Below the pieces are notes generated by a model that saw only the letters and a program-made list of their open reading frames with translations, made no database searches and had not been told where the DNA came from. Both the position numbers and the translations under genes were made by a program. Below, in pieces: positions 15,473-25,062 of a stretch of DNA of 64,000 bases. Origin of the DNA: AP-15 sp963755435. Its GTDB lineage: Bacteria > Pseudomonadota > Alphaproteobacteria > ATCC43930 > CGMCC-115725. Location: positions 492,740-556,739 of the forward strand of contig CAVWJX010000011.1 in NCBI GenBank assembly GCA_963755435.1, read 5' to 3'. Positions within the stretch are counted from its first letter, which is position 1. Each line of letters opens with the position of its first letter.

Positions 15473-17739
15473 GCGAGGTTTCGGGCGGGGTCAGCGGCAC
15501 CCGCCGCTTGCTGCGCCGCTTGCGCAACATCATGGCCGGCGCCGCGACCGCGCAAGAGCGGCTCGACCGGATCGTTCGCATCGTTGCTGCGGAAATGGTC
15601 GCCGAAGTCTGCTCGGTCTACGTCATGCGCGCCGGAGAAGTTCTCGAACTGTTCGCCACCGAAGGACTGCGGGTGGAGGCGGTGCACCGGACCAGGCTTC
15701 GGGTCGGCGAGGGCCTCGTTGGTTTAATCGCGGCGACGGCGCGCCCGCTGGCGTTGGCCGACGCGCAGGCCCACCCAGAGTTCGCCTATCGGCCGGAGAC
15801 CGGCGAGGAGATCTATCATTCGCTGATGGGGGTGCCGATCCTGCGCGGCGGACGGGTCCTCGGCGTGCTTGCCGTTCAGAACCGCACCTTGCGCCATTAT
15901 GCCGAGGACGAGATCGAGGTTCTGCAGACGATCGCTATGATCGTTGCCGAGCTCGTTGCCAGCGGGGAGCTTGTCAACCCCTACGAAATTGCTCAAAGCC
16001 ATGCCGGCGCAGTGCTCCCGGTCCGGCTCGTCGGTGTTCGGCTCAATCCCGGACTGGCTATCGGCCCCGCGGTGCTGCACGAGCCGCGTCTGCCGATCCG
16101 GCAGGTTGTCGCCGAAGACGTCAATTCGGAACTCGAGCGGCTGCGGCATGCGCTCGCGGCGATGCGGGAGTCGATCGATCGGCTGGTGGTGGCGAGCCAA
16201 GGGCTCGGCGATGGCGAGCATCGCGACGTTCTGGAAACCTACCGGATGTTTGCCGCCGACCGCGGCTGGGTCGCTCGCATCGCCGCCGCGATCCGCAGCG
16301 GCCTGACCGCCGAGGCAGCCGTGCAAAAGGTCCGCGACGATACCAGTACCCGCATGCTCCAGGCGAGCGACCCTTATCTGCGCGAACGGCTGGTCGACCT
16401 CGAGGATCTTGCCAATCGTTTGCAGCAACATTTATCGGACCGCCCGCCGAGCGCGTGGGCGGAGTTGCCCGCCGGTTTCATCCTGGTCGCCCGCGCGATG
16501 GGCCCTGCTGAGTTGCTCGATTATGCCCAGCGGCGGATCGTCGGGTTGGTGCTCGAAGAAGGTTCGCCGACTGCGCATGTGGCGATCGTCGCTCGGGCTC
16601 TGGACATTCCGGTCGTCGGCCGGGTCGACGACGCGGCGAGCCGAATCGAAAACGGCGACGTCATCATCGTTGATGGTGATCACGCGCAAGTCCTGATCAG
16701 GCCAAGCGCGGACGTCCAGCAATCGGCAGCAATGGCGGTCGAGACGCGGACCCGCCGGCGCACTCTCTACGACAGCCTGCGCACTGCCCCGGCAATCACC
16801 CGTGACGGGATCGGTATCAAGCTGCTGCTGAATGCGGGATTGCTGATCGACATGCCGCAATTGGCGTCAACCGGGGCCGAAGGCGTCGGGCTGTTTCGCA
16901 CCGAGATTCCGTTTATGGTGCGCGATACGTTTCCGACAGTCGACGACCAGACCGAATTCTATCGCAGCGTCCTCGATCAGGCGGATGGCCGCCCGGTGGT
17001 GTTCCGCACCCTCGACATCGGCGGCGACAAACTCTTGCCATACCTGCCGCATGCGGCAGAGGACAACCCGGCGATGGGCTGGCGGGCGATCCGCATCGGC
17101 CTCGACCGGCCGGCGATGCTGCGCGAGCAGTTGCGTGCCCTGGTGCGGGCCGCCGAGGGCCGTGACCTCTACGTCAAGTTTCCCATGATTGCCGAGGTTG
17201 CGGAGTTCGAACGGGCTCGGTCGCTGCTCGACATGGAGCTTACCCGCGCCGCTGCCGAAGGCCGCACCCTGCCCTTGTCGGTCAAGACCGGGGTCATGCT
17301 CGAAATACCGGCGCTATTGTGGCAGCTGCCCGCCCTATGCCAGAGGATCGATTTCCTGTCGATTGGCACCAACGATCTATTGCAGTTTCTGTTTGCCTGC
17401 GATCGCGGCAACCCGCGGCTCGCCGACCGTTATGATTCGCTGTCGATGCCGATGCTGGCGTTGTTGCGCGAGGTCGTGGTACAGACCGGCGCGTCGGCGG
17501 TGCCGCTGAGCATGTGCGGCGAGATGGCGGGCAGCCCAATAGAGGCCATGGTGTTGATTGCTCTCGGGTTTCGGACATTGTCGATGGCCGGGACCGCAAT
17601 TGGCCCGGTCAAGACGATGATCCGCAGCCTCGATGCCATTGCGGTCGCAGCGTACGTGGACGAAATCGGCAAAAGACCTGATCATTCGCTCAGGGCAAAG
17701 CTCGAAGCCTATGCCCGAGACCATGCGATCGCCTTGTGA
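15469..17739 (+). CDS. ptsP: PEP-protein phosphotransferase of nitrogen PTS (EI-Ntr)
   Basis: 756 residues. An N-terminal GAF domain (about 20-165) is followed by an EI N-domain, the phosphohistidine domain with SPTAHVAIVARALDIP, and the PEP-binding TIM barrel: GAEGVGLFRTEIPFM, FRTLDIGGDKLLPY, DNPAMGWRAIRIGL, FLSIGTNDLLQFLFACDR and PLSMCGEMAG. It passes phosphate from PEP to the NPr/EIIA-Ntr branch, which regulates nitrogen, potassium and cell-envelope functions. Its start overlaps the upstream stop by ATGA. Length and motifs are complete. Confidence 0.95.
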   Translation: MSEVSGGVSGTRRLLRRLRNIMAGAATAQERLDRIVRIVAAEMVAEVCSVYVMRAGEVLELFATEGLRVEAVHRTRLRVGEGLVGLIAATARPLALADAQAHPEFAYRPETGEEIYHSLMGVPILRGGRVLGVLAVQNRTLRHYAEDEIEVLQTIAMIVAELVASGELVNPYEIAQSHAGAVLPVRLVGVRLNPGLAIGPAVLHEPRLPIRQVVAEDVNSELERLRHALAAMRESIDRLVVASQGLGDGEHRDVLETYRMFAADRGWVARIAAAIRSGLTAEAAVQKVRDDTSTRMLQASDPYLRERLVDLEDLANRLQQHLSDRPPSAWAELPAGFILVARAMGPAELLDYAQRRIVGLVLEEGSPTAHVAIVARALDIPVVGRVDDAASRIENGDVIIVDGDHAQVLIRPSADVQQSAAMAVETRTRRRTLYDSLRTAPAITRDGIGIKLLLNAGLLIDMPQLASTGAEGVGLFRTEIPFMVRDTFPTVDDQTEFYRSVLDQADGRPVVFRTLDIGGDKLLPYLPHAAEDNPAMGWRAIRIGLDRPAMLREQLRALVRAAEGRDLYVKFPMIAEVAEFERARSLLDMELTRAAAEGRTLPLSVKTGVMLEIPALLWQLPALCQRIDFLSIGTNDLLQFLFACDRGNPRLADRYDSLSMPMLALLREVVVQTGASAVPLSMCGEMAGSPIEAMVLIALGFRTLSMAGTAIGPVKTMIRSLDAIAVAAYVDEIGKRPDHSLRAKLEAYARDHAIAL

Positions 17740-17905
17740 TATCAAGGAACGCGAGCACCGCGGGGGCGTTTAGCTATCCATCGTGATTGCCTGGACCCGC
17801 CCGGCGAACCAGCGCCGGGCTGCGGCTGGAGCGAGCGAGCGGCCGGGCGTCTGATTGGACAGTGGGAAGCCCGTCGGATAAGGTCGCGCTTAGGGCAGCT
17901 CTTTG

Positions 17906-18994
17906 ATGGCTTTGTTCCCCCGCACCAATATCTCGCCCGCGAAGGTCGGAGCCGAAGACAACACCGAGGCGCCGGCCGGGCCGCGCTCGGCCGGCGATGT
18001 TTTGCGGCAACAGCGTACGGCGCTTGGCCTCGATCTCGCCGATGTGGCGAGGGAGCTTCGGATCAAGCCGGCCTATTTGGCCGCGCTTGAAGAGGGTCGC
18101 CCGGACCGACTGCCTGGTCCCGCCTACGCGACCGGTTTTCTGCGAGCCTATGGCGATTATCTGGGGCTCGACAGCGGGGAGATTCTGCGCCGCTTCAGGC
18201 TCGAGGCCGCCGGGCTCGACGCTAAACCCGACCTCTCGTTTCCGGTGCTGCCGGGCGAACGCAGTCTACCAGGCAAGACGTCGCTGCTCGCGGCGTTAGG
18301 CCTGACGATTTGCGGGTACGCGGCGTGGTATTATCTGGCAACCGATGAACACTCGCGGCCCGAGCGAGTAACTGAGGTGCCGGCAACGCTTCTGCTGTCA
18401 AATCCGGCTCCCGCGCCAAATCCGGCAAAACCCGCGCCGACACCGCCAGCCGCCCCCGCTGCTGCCGCCGCGAAAACCCTTTCCGCTGCCCCGAGCAAGG
18501 GCACGGTCCCAACGCCTGTTTCAGCCATGGCTAAGGCGCGCCCTAGTGGCGCCAGTTCGCCTGCCAGCACTAGTTCGCCTGCCAGCGCCATTTCGATGGC
18601 TCCGCCTGCACCCGGACCGGCGGCTTCCTTGCCGGCGCCTGCTCCGAGCGGCAACCAGGGTGCCGCGGCCAGTGGGCCCCCCGGGTCGCCGAGCGCCGAA
18701 CCGAGCGTCTACGGCGCTACCGACGTACCGGCGCGGATCGTATTGCGCGCCGCGGCCGATAGCTGGATCCAGGTGCGTGACGCCGATCATAGGGTGCTAT
18801 TCAGCGGCGTCCTGAAGGCCGGGCAAAGCTATCGTGTGCCCGATCAATCAGGCCTGTCGATGCGAGCCGGCAACGCCGGTGGGCTCTCGGTCACGGTCGA
18901 CGGCAAACCGGTGGCACCGCTGGGTCCGCCCGGGGCCGTGCGCAATGTTGCCCTCAATCCGCAATCGCTGGCGGCGACCACGGGTCATGATTGA
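17906..18994 (+). CDS. RodZ-like protein: HTH, one TM segment, DUF4115
   Basis: 362 residues. The cytoplasmic N-terminal HTH (VLRQQRTALGLDLADVAREL, then RIKPAYLAALEEGR and AYATGFLRAYGDYLGL) is the RodZ/HTH_25 type. One TM segment (SLLAALGLTICGYAAWYYLA) follows, then a long Pro/Ala/Ser linker of about 130 residues and a DUF4115 domain (RIVLRAAADSWIQVRDADHR, SYRVPDQSGLSMRAGNAGGL). RodZ anchors MreB to the membrane in rod-shape control. A TTG at 17903 directly precedes the ATG. ispG follows 85 bases later. Confidence 0.87.
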   Translation: MALFPRTNISPAKVGAEDNTEAPAGPRSAGDVLRQQRTALGLDLADVARELRIKPAYLAALEEGRPDRLPGPAYATGFLRAYGDYLGLDSGEILRRFRLEAAGLDAKPDLSFPVLPGERSLPGKTSLLAALGLTICGYAAWYYLATDEHSRPERVTEVPATLLLSNPAPAPNPAKPAPTPPAAPAAAAAKTLSAAPSKGTVPTPVSAMAKARPSGASSPASTSSPASAISMAPPAPGPAASLPAPAPSGNQGAAASGPPGSPSAEPSVYGATDVPARIVLRAAADSWIQVRDADHRVLFSGVLKAGQSYRVPDQSGLSMRAGNAGGLSVTVDGKPVAPLGPPGAVRNVALNPQSLAATTGHD

Positions 18995-19079
18995 GCGCTA
19001 CTCGATCGGCTGCGTCTTTTGTGCGCCGCCGAAACAATCTATATGCGTGTCGGGAGAGATCACCCGAGCGAGGTCGATG

Positions 19080-20213
19080 ATGAGTGTCAGGCCCTACCGC
19101 GACATCCAGCGCCGCATCTGCCGTAAGATTTACGTCGGCAAGGTGCCGGTCGGCGGCGACGCGCCGATCACTGTCCAGTCGATGACCAACACAGTGACGA
19201 GTGACGTCAAGGCAACCGTCGAGCAGGTTCAGGCGCTCGAACGCGCCGGCGCCGACATCGTCCGGGTATCGTGCCCCGACCAGGACTCGGCATTGGCGCT
19301 CAAGGACATCGTGCGCCAGGCGACGGTGCCGATCGTCGCCGACATCCATTTCCATTACCGGCGGGCGATCGAGGCGGCGCAGAGCGGTGCGGCCTGTCTG
19401 CGCATCAATCCGGGCAATATCGGCTCGTCCGAGCGGGTGCGTGAGGTGATCAAGGCGGCCAAGGACCACGGTTGCTCGATGCGGATCGGGGTCAACGCCG
19501 GCTCGCTCGAGCGCGATCTGCTCGATAAATATGGCGAACCCTGCCCCGAGGCCATGGTCGAAAGCGCGTTGAATCACGCTCGGATTCTCGAAGACAATGA
19601 TTTCTTCGAATTCAAGATCTCCTGCAAGGCTTCCGACGTATTTCTCGCTGTCGCTGCCTATCAGCAGCTGGCCGAAGCTTGCGACTATCCTTTGCATCTC
19701 GGCATCACCGAAGCCGGCGGGCTCAGGAGCGGCACGGTCAAATCCTCCATCGGGCTCGGCATGCTCCTGTGGTCGGGGATTGGCGACACGATCCGGGTGT
19801 CGCTGTCGGCTGATCCGGTCGAAGAGGTCAAGGCCGGGTTCGAGATGCTGAAATCGCTGAATTTGCGACGCCGCGGGGTAACCGTGATCTCGTGCCCGTC
19901 CTGCGCGCGCCAGCAATTCGAGGTGATCAAGACGGTCGAGCGGCTTGAAGAGCGCCTTGCGCACATCACCACGCCGCTGACGGTTTCGGTAATCGGCTGC
20001 GTCGTCAATGGCCCGGGCGAGGCGCGCGAGACCGACATCGGCTTTACCGGCGGCGGCAACGGGACCCACCAAGTGTATATCAGCGGCCTGACCGATCATC
20101 GCCTCAAAGGGGCCGATATCGTCGATCACCTCGTCGAACTGATCGAGAAGAAAGCCGGCGAGATCGAGGCGCAGCGCAAGGCGGACGACCTGGTTTCCGC
20201 GCCTGCGCAATAG
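19080..20213 (+). CDS. ispG: 4-hydroxy-3-methylbut-2-en-1-yl diphosphate synthase
   Basis: Iron-sulfur enzyme of the MEP isoprenoid pathway. The 377-residue single-module bacterial form shows ITVQSMTNT, VADIHFHYRRA, LRINPGNIGS, the 4Fe-4S cysteine motif ISCPSCARQQFEV and VIGCVVNGPGEARETDIGFT. ATGs at 19077 and 19080 are both possible; the frame extends upstream only as antisense-like sequence. It follows the RodZ-like gene on the same strand and converges with the GT87 gene. Confidence 0.96.
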   Translation: MSVRPYRDIQRRICRKIYVGKVPVGGDAPITVQSMTNTVTSDVKATVEQVQALERAGADIVRVSCPDQDSALALKDIVRQATVPIVADIHFHYRRAIEAAQSGAACLRINPGNIGSSERVREVIKAAKDHGCSMRIGVNAGSLERDLLDKYGEPCPEAMVESALNHARILEDNDFFEFKISCKASDVFLAVAAYQQLAEACDYPLHLGITEAGGLRSGTVKSSIGLGMLLWSGIGDTIRVSLSADPVEEVKAGFEMLKSLNLRRRGVTVISCPSCARQQFEVIKTVERLEERLAHITTPLTVSVIGCVVNGPGEARETDIGFTGGGNGTHQVYISGLTDHRLKGADIVDHLVELIEKKAGEIEAQRKADDLVSAPAQ

Positions 20214-20258
20214 CTCAGAGTTCGCCGCCTGCGGCGTGGGCGGGTATTGCCGCCGGGC

Positions 20259-21476
20259 CTATACGGATTGCCGAGCGGATATGGGGGCTGAACTCGCAGC
20301 AAGGCTGTGTCGCCGTGCGCGCGCAAGAATCACAAGCAGAAGGGCGGCGACAGCAAAGGGAGCTAGCAGGACGTGCGTGTAAGCGCCGATTGGCCGGGAG
20401 ACAAGCGGCGCTATCGCGTTTGCCGCCAAGATTGCCCGTTCCCAAGGCTGCGGGCCGCAGCGCGCCTGTACTTGAACGAGCCATACCATGGCCAGGGCGA
20501 TGACCATCAGGTCATAATCCAGAAAGAACGGCGAAGCGAGCGGTAGCGCTGCGGCGAGAGCGGCGCCCCTGATCGCGGTATCGGGGCAGCATCGCCAGCA
20601 CCAAGTCACCAGAGCCGTCGATCCCAGGGCAACGATCGCCTGGATAGCTGCCGCGGCTGGGATGCCGCCCAGCAAGCGCACCGCAGCAAAAACCGATGCG
20701 AATTTGAAATAGGGGACCAGACCAGATCCAAGAATTTGGCCGGCGAACGGTAGATTTGTACGAAATCCGGCCCAGACGCAGCTTCCGAACAGAATGTCGC
20801 TGGCAATCGCGAGAGCGAGGAGGGTAGTCGTCGCCGCGACGATTGCCCGCCACTGGCCGATGGCGATCAAGACGACCGGAACCAGCAACGCCAATTGCGG
20901 TTTGAATGCGAGTATGCCGAACAGAATCCCCGCCGTGAGCGGTCGCCGCGGCAGCAGCAGCACACCCCATCCGAGCAGACCGGTGGTCAGCAACGCGTTC
21001 TGTCCATGGCCGATGGTCACCAGCACGGCGGGATAGGCTAGACCCGCCCAAAGCGTCAGCGGTCTGGGCAGAATTCGCCACAGGGCGGTGAGATATAGGG
21101 CAGCGCCGAAGGATAGCCAGAGTGTCAGGGACCACAGATAGGGAAGAAGCGCCAGCGGGTAGACGATTAGCAGCGCATTGGGCGGGTACTCCCAGGCATA
21201 AAAAGCGGTGCTTTTGGGGTGGACCATCGCCTGCTCCACCCCCGCGATCGCCGCGGGATCGTAGATCGCGTGTGCCTGCCCATGGAGAAGGGCCCATGAG
21301 ACGGTCCAAAAGCTGATGAAGTCGGTGCCGATCGGACGTCCAATCGGGTCGGTGATGCCGGGTCCAGCCAAGGTCCAGGCGATCACCGCAACTCCGGCGA
21401 GGATCGAAATTGTCGCGTAGGCCCGCAGCCGATCCGGCGTGAGCCACCGAGCGTCTCGCAAAAAAGCGGTGAACAA
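20259..21476 (-). CDS. GT87/DUF2029-type membrane glycosyltransferase
   Basis: About 405 residues of integral membrane protein with some 9-11 hydrophobic segments. The loop motif GTDFISFWTVSWALLHGQAH, then IYDPAAI and FYAWEYPPNALLIVYPLALL, is typical of the GT87 polyprenyl-phosphate mannosyltransferase-like family; IGHGQNALLTTGLLGWGV and ILFGILAFKPQLALL follow. The start is uncertain. I chose the TTG at 21476 just before the first conserved segment, because the frame runs on upstream into antisense of hisS. It lies on the opposite strand between ispG and hisS. Acceptor unknown. Confidence 0.78.
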   Translation of the reverse strand: MFTAFLRDARWLTPDRLRAYATISILAGVAVIAWTLAGPGITDPIGRPIGTDFISFWTVSWALLHGQAHAIYDPAAIAGVEQAMVHPKSTAFYAWEYPPNALLIVYPLALLPYLWSLTLWLSFGAALYLTALWRILPRPLTLWAGLAYPAVLVTIGHGQNALLTTGLLGWGVLLLPRRPLTAGILFGILAFKPQLALLVPVVLIAIGQWRAIVAATTTLLALAIASDILFGSCVWAGFRTNLPFAGQILGSGLVPYFKFASVFAAVRLLGGIPAAAAIQAIVALGSTALVTWCWRCCPDTAIRGAALAAALPLASPFFLDYDLMVIALAMVWLVQVQARCGPQPWERAILAANAIAPLVSRPIGAYTHVLLAPFAVAALLLVILARARRHSLAASSAPISARQSV

Positions 21477-21662
21477 AGGGGACCTCGCGGGGCAGCCGAT
21501 CGCGGGCGGCTCGGCAAGGTTATCCGGGTAGGGGTTAGAATATGGTTGAGAGCCGGTAAAGGCCGAGCCGGCGCGATCGGTGCGTCGACAGCCGCCGCGA
21601 CGCCGACTATGTTTTGAGCGCCTCCCTTCCGACCGAGAACGGGCTGGCCGGAGAATTCGCGT

Positions 21663-22916
21663 ATGCCACTCTTGCAGCCGGTTCGCGGCACCCAGGATCT
21701 GCTGCCCGAGGCGGCACGTCGCCACCGCCGGGTCAGCGAGATTGCTCGGGCGGCTGCCGAACTCTACGGGTTTGCCGAGATGGCGACCCCGATATTCGAG
21801 TTCACCGAGGTCTTCACCCGTCCGATCGGTGAGCACACCGACATCGTCGCCAAGGAGATGTACACATTCACCGACCGCGGCGGCGAGGAGGTCACCTTGC
21901 GCCCGGAGAATACCGCCGGCGTGGTGCGCGCTGTGCTCTCGAACGGACTGACCCAGTCGACGCCGCTGAAATTTTTCTATAGCGGCCCGATGTTTCGCTA
22001 TGAGCGGCCGCAGAAGGGACGATTTCGCCAATTTCACCAGATCGGGATCGAGTTGCTCGGCGTGGCACAGCCCCAAGCCGATATCGAGGTCATCGCGCTC
22101 GGCAGTCGCATTCTCGGTGCATTGGGGATCAGCGAGCACGTGGTTCTGGAACTCAACACGCTCGGCGATCTCCCGAGTCGGCAGCATTATCGCACCGGTC
22201 TCGTTAGCTATTTCTCCAGCCACAGACAGCGATTATCAGAGGACAGTCGGCGCCGTCTTGAAACAAACCCATTGCGCATTCTCGATTCGAAGGACGAGGC
22301 TGACAAGAGCATCGTTCTAAGTGCTCCCCCGCTAGCAGACTATATGACATCAGAGTCGCATAATTTTAATAATAGAGTGAAAGAGGGCCTCGATTTCCTT
22401 GGTATAAAGTACAAGATCAACCCGCATCTTGTTCGCGGTCTGGACTACTACACGCATACCGTATTTGAGTTCGTCACCACCGATCTCGGCGCGCAAGGCA
22501 CCGTGCTCGCTGGGGGACGGTACGACGGCCTGGTGGAATTGATGGGCGGTCCGGCGATGCCAGGGGTCGGTTGGGCCGCCGGGATCGAGCGACTGGCAAT
22601 GCTAATTGCCGAGCCGCCGCCGAGACCGAGACCGGTTGCCCTTGTGCCCGTGGGAAGCGCGGCCGAGTTCCTCGCACCGCAGCTTGCTGAAACGCTCCGA
22701 GACGAAGGATTTGCAGTAGAGTTTGGCTATTCCGGTAATTTGCAACGGCGCCTAGGCCGGGCGAACCGCCTCAAGGCTCGGGCTGCGGTAATCATCGGTG
22801 ATAACGAGATCTCTCAGGAAAGCGTGGCGCTTCTCAATCTCGACAGCCGCGCGCAGGAGCTAGTCCCAAGATCGGAATTGATATCCCGACTCAAGGCTTT
22901 ATACGGCCGGAACTAA
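21663..22916 (+). CDS. hisS: Histidyl-tRNA synthetase
   Basis: 417-residue class II synthetase. Motif 1 region is GFAEMATPIFEFTEVFTRPI, then RPENTAGVVRA, the motif 2 region FYSGPMFRYERPQKGRFRQF, histidine loop LVRGLDYYTHTVFEFV, motif 3 GVGWAAGIERLAML and a C-terminal anticodon-binding domain. Bases about 22200-22450 are visibly more AT-rich than the rest, with codons such as AAT, TTT and ATA rare elsewhere in the window. The gene looks intact. prfA starts 1 base after its stop codon. Confidence 0.96.
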   Translation: MPLLQPVRGTQDLLPEAARRHRRVSEIARAAAELYGFAEMATPIFEFTEVFTRPIGEHTDIVAKEMYTFTDRGGEEVTLRPENTAGVVRAVLSNGLTQSTPLKFFYSGPMFRYERPQKGRFRQFHQIGIELLGVAQPQADIEVIALGSRILGALGISEHVVLELNTLGDLPSRQHYRTGLVSYFSSHRQRLSEDSRRRLETNPLRILDSKDEADKSIVLSAPPLADYMTSESHNFNNRVKEGLDFLGIKYKINPHLVRGLDYYTHTVFEFVTTDLGAQGTVLAGGRYDGLVELMGGPAMPGVGWAAGIERLAMLIAEPPPRPRPVALVPVGSAAEFLAPQLAETLRDEGFAVEFGYSGNLQRRLGRANRLKARAAVIIGDNEISQESVALLNLDSRAQELVPRSELISRLKALYGRN

Positions 22917-22917
22917 A

Positions 22918-23997
22918 ATGGATGCCGGGCTCGAAAATCGTCTCGAACAGCTGCGCCGCCGCCATGCCGAAGTGGGCGCAGCGCTCAGCGGCAGCGGCCT
23001 CGGGGGCGCCGCGATTACAAAATTATCAAGGGAGTACAGCGAGCTGGCGCCGATCGTTGCCGAGCTTGACGCGCTCGCTCGAGCGCAAGGCGAGATCATT
23101 TCGCTCAGCGAAATGGCGCAATCGACCGACGATGCGGAGCTGCGAGCGCTTGCCGAGGAGGAGCTGCGATCCTGGCGCCAACGGCTGCCAACGTTGGAGA
23201 GCCGGGTCAAGCTCGCCCTGTTGCCGAAAGACGAGGATGACGCACGCAACGCGATCCTCGAGGTCCGCGCCGGCACCGGCGGTGATGAAGCGGCGCTGTT
23301 CGCGGCCGAGCTGTTTCGCATGTATCAGCGCTATGCCGGGCTGCGCGGCTGGCAATTCGAGGTGCTCGATCTGTCTGAGACCGGGCTCGGCGGGTTCAAG
23401 GAGGCGAGCGCCTCGATCACCGGGCGCGACGTGTTCGCCCGGCTCAAATTCGAGTCTGGGGTGCACCGCGTCCAGCGAGTGCCCGAGACCGAGGCGGGCG
23501 GGCGCATTCATACCTCGGCGGCCACTGTCGCGGTGCTGCCCGAGGCCGAGGAGGTCGATGTCAAGATCGACGATAAAGATCTGCGCATTGACGTCTTTCG
23601 CGCCAGCGGTCCAGGTGGCCAATCGGTCAATACCACCGACAGCGCGGTGCGGATCACCCATCTGCCGACCGGGCTCGTGGTCATCCAGCAAGACGAGAAG
23701 TCGCAGCACAAGAACAAGGCGAGAGCGCTGAAAGTGCTGCGTTCGCGACTCTACGAGATGGAACGGCAGGCGCGTGACGATGCCCGCGCGGCTGACCGCA
23801 AGAGCCAGGTTGGCAGCGGCGACCGGTCGGAGCGCATTCGCACCTACAATTTTCCGCAAGGCCGAGTGACCGACCACCGCATCAATCTTACGCTCTACAA
23901 GATCGACAAGGTGATGAGCGGCGAGGCACTCGACGAGATCATCGAGGCGATTTTGGCTGAGGACCAGGCGGCACGGCTGGCGGCGGTCGAGGCGTGA
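22918..23997 (+). CDS. prfA: Peptide chain release factor 1
   Basis: Recognises UAA and UAG and triggers release. The 359-residue product has the PCRF domain (LEVRAGTGGDEAALFAAELF), the universal GGQ loop in FRASGPGGQSVNTTDSAVRI and an N-terminal coiled coil. The codon-recognition region reads HRVQRVPETEAGGRIHTSAA. It overlaps prmC, whose product methylates the GGQ glutamine; this is a conserved functional pairing. Confidence 0.97.
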   Translation: MDAGLENRLEQLRRRHAEVGAALSGSGLGGAAITKLSREYSELAPIVAELDALARAQGEIISLSEMAQSTDDAELRALAEEELRSWRQRLPTLESRVKLALLPKDEDDARNAILEVRAGTGGDEAALFAAELFRMYQRYAGLRGWQFEVLDLSETGLGGFKEASASITGRDVFARLKFESGVHRVQRVPETEAGGRIHTSAATVAVLPEAEEVDVKIDDKDLRIDVFRASGPGGQSVNTTDSAVRITHLPTGLVVIQQDEKSQHKNKARALKVLRSRLYEMERQARDDARAADRKSQVGSGDRSERIRTYNFPQGRVTDHRINLTLYKIDKVMSGEALDEIIEAILAEDQAARLAAVEA

Positions 23998-24923
23998 GCG
24001 CTCGGGCGGCGGATATGCTCGGCTCGATTCTGGCCGAGGCTGCCGCAGCGCTAAGGGCGGCGGGGATTGACGAGCCGCGGCGGCGGGCGCGCCGCTTGGT
24101 CGCTGGTTTGCTGGAGATGTCGCAGAGCGAGCTGGTGAGCCATCCCGAGCGCGAGATTGCCGCGGGAGAGGGCGAACGCCTACGCCGATCGCTGGCGAGG
24201 ATGGTTCGCGGCGAGCCGTTGAGCAGAATACTTGGCTGGCGCGAGTTCTGGGGACTTCGCTTTGCCTTGTCGCCCGATACTCTCGACCCGCGACCGGACA
24301 GCGAAACCCTCGTCGAGGCGGTGCTCGCCCGGATCGACGAACGCGCGGCGCCGCTTAGCATTCTCGATCTCGGGACCGGAACCGGCTGCCTGCTGCTGGC
24401 GCTGCTGTCGGAACTCCCTGCTGCCAGCGGCATCGGGATCGACCTTGCTAAAGGAGCGGCGGCGACAGCGCGCCGTAATGCCGAGGCGTTGGGTCTGGGG
24501 CATCGCGCCCGGTTTGCCGTCGGCAGGTGGGGCAGCGCATTGTCGGGCGAGTTCGATGTGATCGTCGCCAATCCGCCTTACGTCGCCCGCGCGGAACTGG
24601 CCTGTTTGCCGCCGGAGGTCGTGCGCTATGACCCGCGGTCCGCGCTCGATGGCGGCGAAGACGGTCTTGCTGCCTATCGGCAGATCGCCGGTCAGATGCC
24701 CCGATTGCTGGCCGCCGGTGGCATAATCGCGGCCGAGGTCGGGTTTGGGCAGGCCGCCGCCGCGGCCGAAATTTTCGCCGCCGCCGGTCTCTCGATCGAT
24801 GGGATCGATTGTGACTTCGCCGAGGTCGAGCGCTGCGTTGTGGCGCGCAAGGGCGAGGCCGGCCTGGCGGCCGCGTCCTCGCGCGGTCAAAAAAATCTTG
24901 GAATGTGCGGTGGCCGCGTCTAG
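23994..24923 (+). CDS. prmC: Release factor glutamine methyltransferase
   Basis: Methylates the glutamine of the GGQ loop in release factors. The 309-residue product starts at GTG, overlapping the prfA stop. The N-terminal helical domain includes GEPLSRILGWREFWGLRF, then SAM motif LDLGTGTGCLLLALLSEL and the glutamine-specific motif VIVANPPYVARAEL. RYDPRSALDGGEDGLAAYRQ is typical of the family. The C-terminal GQKNLGMCGGRV is close to the ending seen in alphaproteobacterial PrmC. Confidence 0.95.
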   Translation: MSARAADMLGSILAEAAAALRAAGIDEPRRRARRLVAGLLEMSQSELVSHPEREIAAGEGERLRRSLARMVRGEPLSRILGWREFWGLRFALSPDTLDPRPDSETLVEAVLARIDERAAPLSILDLGTGTGCLLLALLSELPAASGIGIDLAKGAAATARRNAEALGLGHRARFAVGRWGSALSGEFDVIVANPPYVARAELACLPPEVVRYDPRSALDGGEDGLAAYRQIAGQMPRLLAAGGIIAAEVGFGQAAAAAEIFAAAGLSIDGIDCDFAEVERCVVARKGEAGLAAASSRGQKNLGMCGGRV

Positions 24924-25062
24924 GGTGGGTGGTGGAGAGTTCGAAGCCGCCGGGGAAGCGCCGGAAATATTCGCCAGACCGCCTTTGCCCGAATCGAGCA
25001 GGGCGCAGGAACCCTCCGATCGGACAAGGTCCGACAGTGTCCACCGAGATCAGATAGGTGCC

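Noticed and set aside
20214..20258. Hairpin CGCCG-CCTG-CGGCG between ispG and the GT87 gene
   Set aside because: Short stem and no T-run on either strand, so not called a terminator.
21477..22223. N-terminal extension of the GT87 frame antisense to hisS
   Set aside because: Arg/His-rich shadow of hisS codons with no domain; the membrane protein starts near 21476.
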